Assembly: GCF_042682745.1 (NCBI RefSeq)
Contig: NZ_JBHUIO010000019.1
Span: forward strand, 1 to 64,000
Source: Tumebacillus_A lipolyticus
GTDB taxonomy: Bacteria > Bacillota > Bacilli > Tumebacillales > Tumebacillaceae
Length of the DNA stretch: 64,000 nt
Direction: 5' to 3'
Shown here: piece by piece, positions 16,296 through 26,826 of the stretch
Layout: every line of letters begins with the position of its first letter
How positions within the stretch are numbered: position 1 is the first letter of the stretch
The notes under the pieces: generated by a model
The model's database searches: none
What the model was told of the DNA's origin: nothing
What the model saw: only the letters and a program-made list of their open reading frames with translations
Made by a program: the position numbers and the translations under genes

Positions 16296-19200
16296 TTATC
16301 GATCTGTCCGAACCGCCACATACTCTGCCAACCTGTCTTGCAGACTTTTCGTCAACATGGCGAGATGCGGCATCTGAAACGCCGTATAGTGATCGCCCGG
16401 CACATCGCGCAGCTCAACGTTTGGCACGAGCGAACCCCAGCCTAAGGTCGGATCGGGATGGCGGCGCACCGCACCTGCTTCCGCCCGGAAGAGCGTGAGT
16501 TCTACCGTGGACGGTAGCGGGCTGTAGCTTCGATACGCGCGATCATTTGCTTGGAAGATCGCGAATAGGTCAAGCAGATGAGCAAGTTCGACATCTGCTG
16601 TCAGCGCAGCATTCTCTCGCCTCATCGTCGATAGCAGCCGCTCGAAAAGCTCTTCTGCAGCGATCGCCGTGGCATTCCCGTTGAAATGATCGAGGAATGG
16701 CTCGATATCCAATCCGCCCCTCCTTGCGAAATCCTGCGCAAACGCCAACAGTGCCATCCGCTCTTCCTGCTCCTGATCGGTGTGACTCCTCGCTGCTTCC
16801 CCTTCTGCTCCGCCGGAGACTCCTTGCTGTTCAGGCGTTGGCACCACCGCGTCGATCATCGCTACCAGCGCGACCTGTTCGCCCTGTGCGATCAGCTGCT
16901 GGGCGATCTCATAGGCGACGACGCCGCCGAACGACCAGCCGCCTAAGAGATACGGCCCTTGCGCCTGCACGCTTCGCATCTCTCGCAGATAGAGAGCGGC
17001 CATCTCCTCGACGCTTGCGGAGACTTCCACATCCCCTGCCAGCCCGCGCGATTGCAGTGCGTAGACAGGATGCGGGGTCAACCCCTGTGCCAGCTCCGCA
17101 TAGACATGCGCGACTCCACCGACTGGATGAACGAGGAAGAGCGGCAGTTGGCGCTCCCCTTCTGGTCGATCCACCCCCATCGGAAGGGACAGCGGCACTA
17201 GCGAAGCAAAGTCGCGCCATGCGTCACCCGCTCGCAACGATCGGGCGACCGCTTCCACCGTGCCTTCTTGATACAGAACGGAGAGCGGAAGCGTGACGCC
17301 GAACTGCTTTTTCAGTTCGGCCATCAAGCGCACAGCTTGCAACGAATGACCTCCCAGATTGAAAAAGTTGTCGGTGATCCCGATGTTCGGGCGACCGAGC
17401 ACACGGCTCCAGACCCGCACGATTTCCCGCTCCAGCGTATCCCGCGGTGCGACAAACAGCGAGTCGCGCTCCTCTTCGCTCCACTGCGGCGCGGGCAGGG
17501 CGCGGCGATCGACCTTGCCGTTCGCGTTGAGCGGGATCTTGTCGATCGCGAGCAGATGGGAAGGCACCATGTACTCAGGCAGACATTTTTGCAGGGATCT
17601 GCGCAGTTCGGCGCGATCAAGCAGTTTGCCCGGAAGCGGCACGACATAGCCGACCAGCTGCTTGTCACCCGCAACAGGCTCTTGCACGACGACTGCCGCA
17701 TCGCGCACACTCTCATGCTGCATCAGCGCCTGTTCGATCTCCCCTAGCTCGATGCGGAACCCGCGAATTTTTACCTGATCGTCGATCCTGCCCAAAAATT
17801 CGAGCGTACCGTCCTGAAGTTGGCGCACCAAGTCGCCGGAGCGATACCATCGCCTTCCGTCGCGCTGCACATATTTCTCTCGATTTAATTCGTCTCGCAG
17901 ATAATAGCCGCGCGTGACGCCATGACCGCCGATGTACAGCTCGCCGGGCACGCCAGTCGGGACGATCTGTCCGGCCGCATCGCGCACGCAGAGGGCGGCG
18001 TTTTGCATTCGTCTGCCAATCGGGAAGCCCGCGATCTGCTTCCCGCGCGGCACGAGATGGTGAGCGCAGATCATCGTGCTCTCCGTCGGCCCGTACAGCA
18101 CGACAACATCCGCCCCCGGGAACACTTCCTGCACAGCGGGCAACAGGTCGGGCGGCACTGCGTCACCCCCGGTGAAAATGGTGCGCAGGCGTGCGAAGCG
18201 CTCCAGCTGGATACCTTGCTCTCTGACCGTTTCGACGATCTGGCGCAAGAGGCTCGGGACCGCATGGAGGGTCGTGTAGCTCTCCATCTCCCCGATCAAC
18301 CACGGCAGGTCGAGCACATGCTCTTTGGTGAGGATGACGGCGGTGCCTCCCGCCAACAGCGGGTTCAGCAATTCGAACAAGGAGATGTCAAACGCTACCG
18401 ATGCGATCCACGGCATCACATCAGCTGAGCAGAACTTAAACTGCTGTTGGCTCGCATAGAGCGCACTGGACAGGTTGCCATGCTCGACCATCACCGCTTT
18501 CGGGCGTCCGGTAGAGCCTGACGTGTAGATCATGTAGGCCAGGTGATGCGGCGAGATCGCAAGGTCGATATTTTCAGCAGGCTCTTGGGCCAGTTGATCG
18601 CTTAGGTGGCCAAGACAGATGTGAAGCGCATCTGGCGGCAACAGGTGCAACTGCGACTCCTCTGTGACGAAGACAGACAGGCTCGCATCTTCGACAATCA
18701 AGGAGATGCGCTCCGCCGGATGACTGCTGTCGATCGGAACGTACCCCGCTCCCGCCTTCCAGATGCCGAGCAGACCTGCGACCCGTTCGATCGATGGTTC
18801 GATGCAGAGACCGATTCGGTCTTCTGCGCGGACACCTAGCGTCTGGAGCCGATGCGCCACGCGATTTGCCTGCTCGTTCAGCTCGCGGTAGGTCACCGTC
18901 CGCCCCTCAAATGAAACGGCCCTCGCATCGGGCGTCTGCTCCGCTTGGCGTTCAAACCAGCGCGGCACGCTCAGCGCTTCAGGATGGTGCTCATCGCCAT
19001 CCCACTCTTGCTGCAACTGTTGCAATTCCTGTTCGGTCAAGATCGTCAAACTGGACAGCGGTCGATCCGGCCAGCTCGCCAGCCCGAACAGCAGGCGTTT
19101 CAAATGGTCGATCATGCGCATGATCGTGCTCTGCTCAAACAGGTCGGTATTGTACTCGAACGCCCCCAGCAACGTGCTGTCGCGCTCGACGATCGACAGC

Positions 19201-22200
19201 GAGAGGTCATAGCGGGCTGTCGACACCACCGTCTCCACCGGCCGCATCACCAGATCGGTGGTGACAACTTCTCGCTCCGGCATGTTCTGCAGCGCAAACA
19301 TCACCTGAAAGAGCGGGGAGCGGCTCGGGTCGCGCTTCGGTTGCAGCTCCTCGACCAGCCTTTCAAACGGCGCATCTTGGTGCGCATACGCATCGAGCGA
19401 TGTTTCGCGAACACGGCGCAGCAGTTCGCGGCCGCTCGGATCGCCAGACAGGTCGCCGCGCAGCACCAGCATGTTCAGGAAGAAGCCGATCAGCCCTTCC
19501 ACCTCTTCCTGGCGACGCCCAGCGATCGGCGTGCCGATCAGCAGATCTTGCTGACCGCTGTACCTAAAGAGCAGCGTTTGAAAGCCGGCCAACAGCGTCA
19601 TGAACAGGGTGCCGCCCGACTCTTTGCTGATGTTTTGCAACGCTTTGGTCAGCGCTTCGTCAAGTTCGAACTGCTGTACCGCCCCGCGATGTGTCTGCAC
19701 AGGCGGGCGCGGTCGATCGGTCGGCAGTTGCAGGACCGGAAGCTCCCCGCTCAGCTTGTTCCGCCAGTAGTTCATCTGTTCTTCCAGAGCATCCCCCTGC
19801 ATCCAAGCCCGCTGCCAAGCAGCATAATCTGCATATTGGATCGGCAGCTCCGGCAGCGGAGACCGCTTTTCACTGGCGAACGCTTCGTACAACACGCTCA
19901 GCTCACGGGCCAGCACCATTCGCGACCAGCCGTCAGAAGCGATGTGGTGCAAAACGATCAGCAGCAGATGCGCCTCGTCGTCCACCTGCCAGAGCGAATA
20001 GCGGAACGGCGTCTCTGTCAACAGATGGAACGGGCGTGTCGCTTCCAGTTGCACCCGCTCCCGCACCTGCTCCTCCGTTTGCCCGCGCAGATCCTGGCAG
20101 ATGAGCGGCTCCCACGCGAACGGCGCGATGTTTTGTACAGGCTGGCCGTCCTGCTCCGCATATGTGGTGCGCAACGACTGATGGCGCCGGCGAATCTCGT
20201 TGAGGCTTTTTTCCAACGCCTGACGATGTAACGCGCCTTCCAAGCGCATCAGATACGGCATGTTGTAGACGGCAGTGCCCGGCACGAGCTGTTCGAGCAG
20301 ATAGAGGCGCTGCTGAGCAAACGAAAGCGGTGCGCTCTGTTCCCGCGACATCGGCACGAGCGGAGGTAACACATCTTCTCCCTTTTTCTGCCGAATGCTC
20401 GCTGCGATCGCTCCGCTCAGCTCGCCAGCGGTCGGCGCTTCGAACAGCAAGCGCAGCGGCACGTGCCGGCCAAGTTTGCTGTGCAGTCTCGTCATCACTT
20501 GCGTCGCCAGCAGCGAATGTCCACCCATTTCAAAAAAGTTGTCGTTCATCCCGACCCGCTCGATGCGCAGCACTTCGGCGAAGCTCTCCGCCACCTGCGC
20601 TTCCAGTTCGGTGCGCGGCGCGACATACTCCACCAGCTCGACAGCGAGCGGATCGGGAGCGGGCAGCATTCGCCGCTCCACTTTGCCGTTGGCGGTCAAC
20701 GGCAGGGCATCAAGAAATACGAACGCGGACGGCACCATGTATTCGGGCAGCTCCGCTTTCAGGTGGGCGCGCAATTCGGTCACGGTGACAGAAGCGCCCT
20801 TCTTGCAGACGATGTACGCGACCAGCCGCTTGTCCGAAGGCGTGTCCTCGCGCGCGACCACAATGTTTTCATTGACGGACGGATGCATCCCGAGCACCGT
20901 CTCGATCTCCCCGAGTTCGACGCGGAACCCGCGAATTTTTACCAGCGTGTCGATGCGGGAGAGAAATTCGATGCGACCGTCAGGCAAGCGTCGGGCCAGA
21001 TCGCCCGAGCGGTAGAAGCGAGCGTGCGGGTCGGCGCGAAACGGATGTCGAATAAATTTTTCAGCGGTGAGATCCTCGCGTCCGTGGTAGCCCCGTGTGA
21101 CACCTTTGCCGCCATAGTAGACTTCGCCAGCAACTCCGATCGGCACCGGCTGCAAGCGGCTGTCCAGCAAGTACGCTTCCATGTTGGCGATCGGCAGTCC
21201 GATCGGCACCGTCGTGGTGCAGCGAGTCGCTGCATCTTTTTCCACCCTGTAGGTGATCGCTCCGCATGTGCACTCGGTTGGCGCGATGTGGTTGATGATG
21301 GCAAGCTCGGGGTCGATGCTCTCGATGCGCTCGACGAGATCCCAGCGCAACATCTCCCCACCCACGACGACCGCCCGCCGCGGCAAAATGCTCGTCGGTC
21401 TGGTTCCGCTGAGCAAGGCGGCCAAGTGCGTGGGGACGAGCTTCAAGCAGTCGACCGGATTTCGTTCAAAATAGTCGGCCATCGCTTCCGGATCGGACAC
21501 GCGCTCCTGTGCGATGATGTGCAGCGTCCCTCCGCCGCACAAAGACGGGAAGATCGCCGTTTGCCCGACATCGCCGGAGAGTGTGGAGACGTTCGCATAG
21601 CTCGAACCGGGCGGCAGCTGCAACACTTCGCCAATCCCCAACAGGTAGTTCAACAGATTGCGGTGCTCGACCAAGACGCCTTTCGGTCGCCCGGTCGAAC
21701 CGGATGTGAACAGCACATAGACGAGATTGTGCAAGCCCGCGCCGCTCACTGGGTTGTGGCTGTCCAACTGCTCGATGCGATCCCACTCGGTGTCGAGACA
21801 AAGCACGTTCGCATCGTGCGGCGGCAGTGAGCCTGCCAGCTCCGACTGCGCCAAGATCACCTTCAGCCCCGCGTCCTCCATCATCATCTGGATGCGCGCA
21901 GCAGGCAGGGCCGGATCGATCCCTACGTAGGCACCGCCCGCCTTTAAGATTCCGATCAGCGCGATGATCATCTCAGCGGAGCGCTCAATATAGATCCCGA
22001 CCATCGTCTCAGGGCCGACGCCGTGCGATCGCAGGTAGTGGGCCAGCTTGTTGGCGCGCTCGTTCAGCTCGCGGTAGGTCAGCCGCTCCTCCTCATAAAC
22101 CAGAGCGATCGCGTCCGGCACGCGCTCCACCTGCGCTTCGAACAGCTCATGCACGCATTTGTCTTCGCAAAACGCTCGCTCTGTCCGATTCCAGCCGTGC

Positions 22201-25200
22201 ACCAGCTGTTCGTGCTCCGCTTCGGAAAGCAGCGGAAGCTCGTTGATCGGACGGTGTGGTTCCTGCACGATGCTGTTCAACAGGTTTTCCAGATGGCGGC
22301 TCATGCGCTGGATCGTCTCTCGGTCGAACAGATCGGTATTGTAGATGATCGCAGCCGCCAAGCCCGCTTCTTCCTCATGGATGAACAGCGAGAGATCATA
22401 CTTGGAAAAATGCGTGGTGAACTCGACCGTCTGCAGCCGCAATTCTGGCAATTGGATCTCCGCCACCGGGCTGTTTTGCAGCGCGAAGATCGTTTGGAAC
22501 AGCGGCGAGCAGTTTGCATGGCGCTCATAGCTGACCTCTTCGACCAATTTGTCAAACGGGATGTCCTGATGTTCGAACGCTGACAGCGCGGTGTCGCGCA
22601 CACGTGTCGCCACTTCAGCAAACGTCAGCTCTCCCGCCAGGTCGGCGCGGTGCACCAGCGTGTTGACAAAAAAGCCGATCATCGACTCCATTTCGCGTCG
22701 AGTGCGCCCCGCAAACGGCGAGCCCACCGCGAAATCTACCTGCCCGCTGTACCGGCAGAGCAGCGTCTGGAACGCTCCCATCAGCGTCATGAAGAGCGTC
22801 ACGCCGAGCTGTTCACTCAATTCGCTCAGCGCATGATGCAACGCTTTGGGCAGTGTAAACCGCTCCTCTGCGCCCGCGTATGTCTGCTCCGGCTGCCTCG
22901 GTCGGTCGGTCGGCAACTGCAAGACGGGCACATCGCGAAGTTGGTGCTGCCAATAATCCAACTGCCGCTCCCAGCGCTCTCCCTGCAGCTCGCGATGCTG
23001 CCAAGCGGCATAATCGGCATACTGCAAGGCTGGCGGGGCGAGCGGCGAAGGCTGGCCGTCAGCAGAGGCGAGATAGAGGGCGCCCAGCTCCTCGATGAAC
23101 AATTTGACCGACCATCCGTCGATGATGATGTGATGCATGTTCACGACTAGAACATGCTCCTGTTCGCTCAACTGCACGAGAAAATATCGCAGCAGCGGCC
23201 CACGGCTCAGATCGAACCGGTGTGCCGCTTCCCGCTCGATCACGCAAACCAGCTCCGCCTCTCGCGCTTCGGGCACCAGCTGTCGCAGGTCGACCTTGTC
23301 GAGCGGTGCGCACACAGGTGCTTGGACGTTCTGAACCGCTCTCCCCTCCTGCTCGACAAACGTGGTGCGCAAGATCTCATGGCGCAGAACCAACTGCTGG
23401 AGGCTCTCCACGAGCGCCCTTTCATCCAGCGATCCGGTCAGCCGCATCGCGAACGGGCTGTTGTATGCTGCCAGCCCTGGGATCAGCTGATCGAGCACCC
23501 ACAAGCGCTGCTGTGCAAACGAGAGCGGCGGGTGTCCCTGATGATCGGCGGCGACGATCGGCCCTCCTTCGATTGGCCTTTCCTCTGCGAGCAGTTCTTC
23601 GACCCGCTCGCTCAATTCGGCCACCGTCGGTGCTTCGAAAAGCGCGCGCAGCGGGAGCTCGACCTGAAACTCCGCTCGGAGTCGCGAGATCACCTGTGTG
23701 CCGAGCAACGAGTGACCGCCGAGATCGAAAAAGTGATCGTCCGGCCCCACCTGTTTCAGGCGGAGCACATCCGCATAGATGGCGGCGATGCCCCGCATCG
23801 TCAGCGTGGACAGCTCCCCTTGTCCTCGACCCGCGCCTTCGCTTTCGACATTCGGCTCTGGCAGCGCGCGCCGATCGACCTTCCCGTTGACCGTCAAGGG
23901 CAGCTTGTCCAAGATCAGCAGATGATTCGGCACCATGTAATCGGGCAAGACGCGGCTCAATTCGCGGCGCAGATCCTGGATTTCACCCTCTGCTCCCTCC
24001 GCTGGCACCACGTAGGCGACCAGTCGCTTGTCACCCGGCACGTCTTCGCGCACGATCACGACCGCGTCAGCAACTGCTCGCTGGCGGCCGAGCGCCGCCT
24101 CGATCTCGCCGAGCTCAACGCGAAATCCGCGGATTTTGACCTGATTGTCGATGCGCCCGAGAAACTCCAGCACGCCGTCCGCACGAAAGCGCACCCAATC
24201 GCCGGAGCGATACATCCGCTCGCCCGCTCGCTCAGCAAACGGGTTGGGGAGGAAGGTTCGTTCCATCAGCTCCGGCTGTTTCCAATAGCCGGCAGCCAAC
24301 CCGTCGCCGCCGATGTACAGCTCGCCCGGCACACCGACCGGAACCGGTTGCAGGTGACGATCCAGCACATACACGCTCGTGTTGGCGATCGGACGCCCGA
24401 TCGGGACGCTGTGCTCCAGAACACTCCCATCGGTCATCGGATAGCAGCAGGTGAAGGTCGTCGCTTCGGTCGGCCCATAGCCGTTGATCACGCAACAGTT
24501 GGGCAAGCGATCGAGCACTTTTTTCACATGTTGTGGCGAGAGCACATCCCCGCCCGCCAACAGTTGCTGTACACTCTGCAGGTCATCTAGCTGCTCGTCC
24601 ACCAGCTGATGGAACAGACCGGCAGACAGCCAGAGCGTCGTCACACCTTCTCGGCGGATGACTCGACCGATTTCCGCAAGCGATGCCTGCCCTGCTGGAA
24701 ACACCACCAGACGCGCCCCATGCAGCAGGCTGCCCCAGATTTCAAACGTCGCAGCATCAAAAGAGATCGAGGCAAACTGCAAAAACACGTCGTCTTCCGC
24801 AAAGCGGACATACGCATCCTGCATCACGAGGCGCACCACAGCGCGATGCGGAATGCAGACGCCTTTCGGTAGCCCGGTGGAGCCTGACGTGTAGTTGATG
24901 TAGGCGAGGTGATCTGCCGTCATCGCCAGCTCCAACGGCAGATCGCTTTCCTCGTCGATCTCCGCTCGCTCGCAATCGAGGTACAGAGTGGGCACCTGCT
25001 GCGACAACTGCCGCTCGAAACTCTTGTGGGTGAGCAACAGCTTGACTTCCGAGTCGACGATCAGATGCTGCAAACGGTCATCCGAATAGGCTGGATCGAT
25101 CGGCACATAGACGGCACCCGCCTTCAAAATTCCGAGCATCGCCACGATCATGTCGAGGTTGCGCTCGATGATCAGACCGACATGGTCTGCCACCCCGACG

Positions 25201-26789
25201 CCCCGCTTTTGCAAATGGCGAGCCAGACGGTTGGCGCGAGCATCCAGCTCCCGATAGGTCAAGCGCTCCTGCTCATAGGTGAGCGCCACCGCGTTCGGCG
25301 TGCGCAGAGCCTGCTCGGCGAACAGCTCGTGAACTGTTCGCTCGCTCGGGTAGTCGCTCTTCGGCCCCTGCCAATCCACCAGAATTCGTTGCCGCTCCGC
25401 TGCTGACAAAAACGACAGCTCACAGATCGGAACGTCAGGCTGAAAGGCGAGCTCGGCCAGCAGGTTTTGAAAATGTTCGATCCAGCGCTCGATCGTCTGA
25501 TGATCAAACAGGTCGGTGCTGTATTCGAACGCCCCGCTAAGGCCACTTGGCGATTCTCCCATCGTGACGAGCAGATCAAACTTCACATGCTCGCTTCCAT
25601 AATCGAGCGGCTTCAGCGTCAGCCCCGGCAACTCCAACGGCTCATTCATCGCATTTTGCAAGGCGAACATCGTCTGAAACAGCGGGGTGTGGCTGAGATG
25701 ACGCTCGGGGCGAAGCTCCTCGACCAGCTTTTCAAACGGCAGGTTTTGGTGTTTATACGCTTCGAGCGTCACCTTCCTGACTCGACCGAGCAGCTCGCGA
25801 AAGGTAGGGCTGCCAGCCGCTTCCGTTCGAATCACCAGCGTGTTGACGAAAAATCCGATCATGCCTTCGATCTCCGCGCGGTTGCGGTTGGCGACCGGCG
25901 TGCCCACGACGAGATCCTCTTGCCCGGTGTAGCGAGCCAGCCATGATTTGTACGCGGTCAGCAGGGTCATGAACAGGGAAGCTCCTTGTTCGCGACCGAG
26001 TTCGCGCAGCCGCTCTTGCACAGCGTGTGGCACCCAAAAGGTCTGTCTCGCCCCCGCACCTGTTCTGGCGCTGACCGTGCGGTCGGCGGGGAGCTGCAGA
26101 ACTGGCAGATCGCCACCGAGCTGCTCCCGCCAATATTGCAACTCCTTGGCCAACACCTCACCTTGCAACCATTGGCGCTGCCATTCCGAAAAGTCTGCAT
26201 ATTGCAGGGGGAGCTCTGGCAACGGCGACCTCTGCCCAGCAGCAAACGCCGGATACAGCGCCCCGATCTCGCGCACCAACACGCCCATCGACCAACCGTC
26301 TGAGACGATGTGATGCATCGTGAGCAACAGAACATGCTCCTGCTCTCCGAGGCGGAGCAAGACGGCGCGCAACAGCGGGCCTTTTTCCAAGTCGAACGGC
26401 GTCCTCGCCTCTTGCAGCGCCCACTCCCGCACCGCCTGCGATTGGCGCTCACCCAACTGATCGCTCAGATCTTCGTGATGCAGTCGCAAGGCGAAGGGGG
26501 AAGTGATCACTTGGATCAGCTCTCCCTCCTCCAGTTCAAAAGTCGTCCGCAGCGTTTCATGGCGCACGATGATCTCGTCCAAGCTCTGCCGGAGGGCGGC
26601 GACGTTCAAATCTCCGCTCAGCGCGACGGCGGTCGGAATGGTGTACATCCCGCGCTCTGCGACCAGTTGCTCCATCATCCACATCCGGTGTTGCGCATGG
26701 GAGGCGGGAAACACATATTCCTCTTGCTCAGCGTCGTCTGCCGATTGGCTCTGCTCAAGCTCTTGCCCCTCAAGCCGGTTCTCGTTCAT
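16296..26789 (-). CDS. three-module NRPS with terminal thioesterase
   Basis: This 3497-residue enzyme is C-A-PCP-C-A-PCP-C-A-PCP-TE. The three C domains have HHIVSDGWS (about residue 160), HHIIIDGWS (1223) and HHIASDGWS (2283). The A domains carry TSGSTG loops at about 635, 1696 and 2755. Carrier motifs GGHSL sit at about 1025, 2090 and 3145. The thioesterase nucleophile is in GWSFGG (about 3285), with a later Asp (MIDAVVP) and His (PGDHYTAF). My reading of the ten specificity residues is DAFWLGGTFK (Val, one change from the common Val code), DVTKVGHCGK (close to DLTKVGHIGK for Asp; Asn is similar) and DIFHFGLMIK (no close match). No epimerisation domain is present. The ATG at 26789 follows GGGGAGGG and lies 37 bases after the previous stop. 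It is the last elongation enzyme and releases the lipopeptide by hydrolysis or cyclisation. Confidence 0.93.
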   Translation of the reverse strand: MNENRLEGQELEQSQSADDAEQEEYVFPASHAQHRMWMMEQLVAERGMYTIPTAVALSGDLNVAALRQSLDEIIVRHETLRTTFELEEGELIQVITSPFALRLHHEDLSDQLGERQSQAVREWALQEARTPFDLEKGPLLRAVLLRLGEQEHVLLLTMHHIVSDGWSMGVLVREIGALYPAFAAGQRSPLPELPLQYADFSEWQRQWLQGEVLAKELQYWREQLGGDLPVLQLPADRTVSARTGAGARQTFWVPHAVQERLRELGREQGASLFMTLLTAYKSWLARYTGQEDLVVGTPVANRNRAEIEGMIGFFVNTLVIRTEAAGSPTFRELLGRVRKVTLEAYKHQNLPFEKLVEELRPERHLSHTPLFQTMFALQNAMNEPLELPGLTLKPLDYGSEHVKFDLLVTMGESPSGLSGAFEYSTDLFDHQTIERWIEHFQNLLAELAFQPDVPICELSFLSAAERQRILVDWQGPKSDYPSERTVHELFAEQALRTPNAVALTYEQERLTYRELDARANRLARHLQKRGVGVADHVGLIIERNLDMIVAMLGILKAGAVYVPIDPAYSDDRLQHLIVDSEVKLLLTHKSFERQLSQQVPTLYLDCERAEIDEESDLPLELAMTADHLAYINYTSGSTGLPKGVCIPHRAVVRLVMQDAYVRFAEDDVFLQFASISFDAATFEIWGSLLHGARLVVFPAGQASLAEIGRVIRREGVTTLWLSAGLFHQLVDEQLDDLQSVQQLLAGGDVLSPQHVKKVLDRLPNCCVINGYGPTEATTFTCCYPMTDGSVLEHSVPIGRPIANTSVYVLDRHLQPVPVGVPGELYIGGDGLAAGYWKQPELMERTFLPNPFAERAGERMYRSGDWVRFRADGVLEFLGRIDNQVKIRGFRVELGEIEAALGRQRAVADAVVIVREDVPGDKRLVAYVVPAEGAEGEIQDLRRELSRVLPDYMVPNHLLILDKLPLTVNGKVDRRALPEPNVESEGAGRGQGELSTLTMRGIAAIYADVLRLKQVGPDDHFFDLGGHSLLGTQVISRLRAEFQVELPLRALFEAPTVAELSERVEELLAEERPIEGGPIVAADHQGHPPLSFAQQRLWVLDQLIPGLAAYNSPFAMRLTGSLDERALVESLQQLVLRHEILRTTFVEQEGRAVQNVQAPVCAPLDKVDLRQLVPEAREAELVCVIEREAAHRFDLSRGPLLRYFLVQLSEQEHVLVVNMHHIIIDGWSVKLFIEELGALYLASADGQPSPLAPPALQYADYAAWQHRELQGERWERQLDYWQHQLRDVPVLQLPTDRPRQPEQTYAGAEERFTLPKALHHALSELSEQLGVTLFMTLMGAFQTLLCRYSGQVDFAVGSPFAGRTRREMESMIGFFVNTLVHRADLAGELTFAEVATRVRDTALSAFEHQDIPFDKLVEEVSYERHANCSPLFQTIFALQNSPVAEIQLPELRLQTVEFTTHFSKYDLSLFIHEEEAGLAAAIIYNTDLFDRETIQRMSRHLENLLNSIVQEPHRPINELPLLSEAEHEQLVHGWNRTERAFCEDKCVHELFEAQVERVPDAIALVYEEERLTYRELNERANKLAHYLRSHGVGPETMVGIYIERSAEMIIALIGILKAGGAYVGIDPALPAARIQMMMEDAGLKVILAQSELAGSLPPHDANVLCLDTEWDRIEQLDSHNPVSGAGLHNLVYVLFTSGSTGRPKGVLVEHRNLLNYLLGIGEVLQLPPGSSYANVSTLSGDVGQTAIFPSLCGGGTLHIIAQERVSDPEAMADYFERNPVDCLKLVPTHLAALLSGTRPTSILPRRAVVVGGEMLRWDLVERIESIDPELAIINHIAPTECTCGAITYRVEKDAATRCTTTVPIGLPIANMEAYLLDSRLQPVPIGVAGEVYYGGKGVTRGYHGREDLTAEKFIRHPFRADPHARFYRSGDLARRLPDGRIEFLSRIDTLVKIRGFRVELGEIETVLGMHPSVNENIVVAREDTPSDKRLVAYIVCKKGASVTVTELRAHLKAELPEYMVPSAFVFLDALPLTANGKVERRMLPAPDPLAVELVEYVAPRTELEAQVAESFAEVLRIERVGMNDNFFEMGGHSLLATQVMTRLHSKLGRHVPLRLLFEAPTAGELSGAIAASIRQKKGEDVLPPLVPMSREQSAPLSFAQQRLYLLEQLVPGTAVYNMPYLMRLEGALHRQALEKSLNEIRRRHQSLRTTYAEQDGQPVQNIAPFAWEPLICQDLRGQTEEQVRERVQLEATRPFHLLTETPFRYSLWQVDDEAHLLLIVLHHIASDGWSRMVLARELSVLYEAFASEKRSPLPELPIQYADYAAWQRAWMQGDALEEQMNYWRNKLSGELPVLQLPTDRPRPPVQTHRGAVQQFELDEALTKALQNISKESGGTLFMTLLAGFQTLLFRYSGQQDLLIGTPIAGRRQEEVEGLIGFFLNMLVLRGDLSGDPSGRELLRRVRETSLDAYAHQDAPFERLVEELQPKRDPSRSPLFQVMFALQNMPEREVVTTDLVMRPVETVVSTARYDLSLSIVERDSTLLGAFEYNTDLFEQSTIMRMIDHLKRLLFGLASWPDRPLSSLTILTEQELQQLQQEWDGDEHHPEALSVPRWFERQAEQTPDARAVSFEGRTVTYRELNEQANRVAHRLQTLGVRAEDRIGLCIEPSIERVAGLLGIWKAGAGYVPIDSSHPAERISLIVEDASLSVFVTEESQLHLLPPDALHICLGHLSDQLAQEPAENIDLAISPHHLAYMIYTSGSTGRPKAVMVEHGNLSSALYASQQQFKFCSADVMPWIASVAFDISLFELLNPLLAGGTAVILTKEHVLDLPWLIGEMESYTTLHAVPSLLRQIVETVREQGIQLERFARLRTIFTGGDAVPPDLLPAVQEVFPGADVVVLYGPTESTMICAHHLVPRGKQIAGFPIGRRMQNAALCVRDAAGQIVPTGVPGELYIGGHGVTRGYYLRDELNREKYVQRDGRRWYRSGDLVRQLQDGTLEFLGRIDDQVKIRGFRIELGEIEQALMQHESVRDAAVVVQEPVAGDKQLVGYVVPLPGKLLDRAELRRSLQKCLPEYMVPSHLLAIDKIPLNANGKVDRRALPAPQWSEEERDSLFVAPRDTLEREIVRVWSRVLGRPNIGITDNFFNLGGHSLQAVRLMAELKKQFGVTLPLSVLYQEGTVEAVARSLRAGDAWRDFASLVPLSLPMGVDRPEGERQLPLFLVHPVGGVAHVYAELAQGLTPHPVYALQSRGLAGDVEVSASVEEMAALYLREMRSVQAQGPYLLGGWSFGGVVAYEIAQQLIAQGEQVALVAMIDAVVPTPEQQGVSGGAEGEAARSHTDQEQEERMALLAFAQDFARRGGLDIEPFLDHFNGNATAIAAEELFERLLSTMRRENAALTADVELAHLLDLFAIFQANDRAYRSYSPLPSTVELTLFRAEAGAVRRHPDPTLGWGSLVPNVELRDVPGDHYTAFQMPHLAMLTKSLQDRLAEYVAVRTDR

Positions 26790-26826
26790 TGGGAGACCCT
26801 CCCCTTTCTTCCTCTCAAAATGTTTC

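Noticed and set aside
17500..19000. Calling the last NRPS residue hydroxyphenylglycine
   Set aside because: The code matches only partly and no Hpg biosynthesis genes are present in the window.
18945..24590. Several plus-strand frames of 200-480 codons opposite the NRPS gene
   Set aside because: They mirror the NRPS codon pattern and repeat similarly opposite each module, so they are shadows of the real gene.
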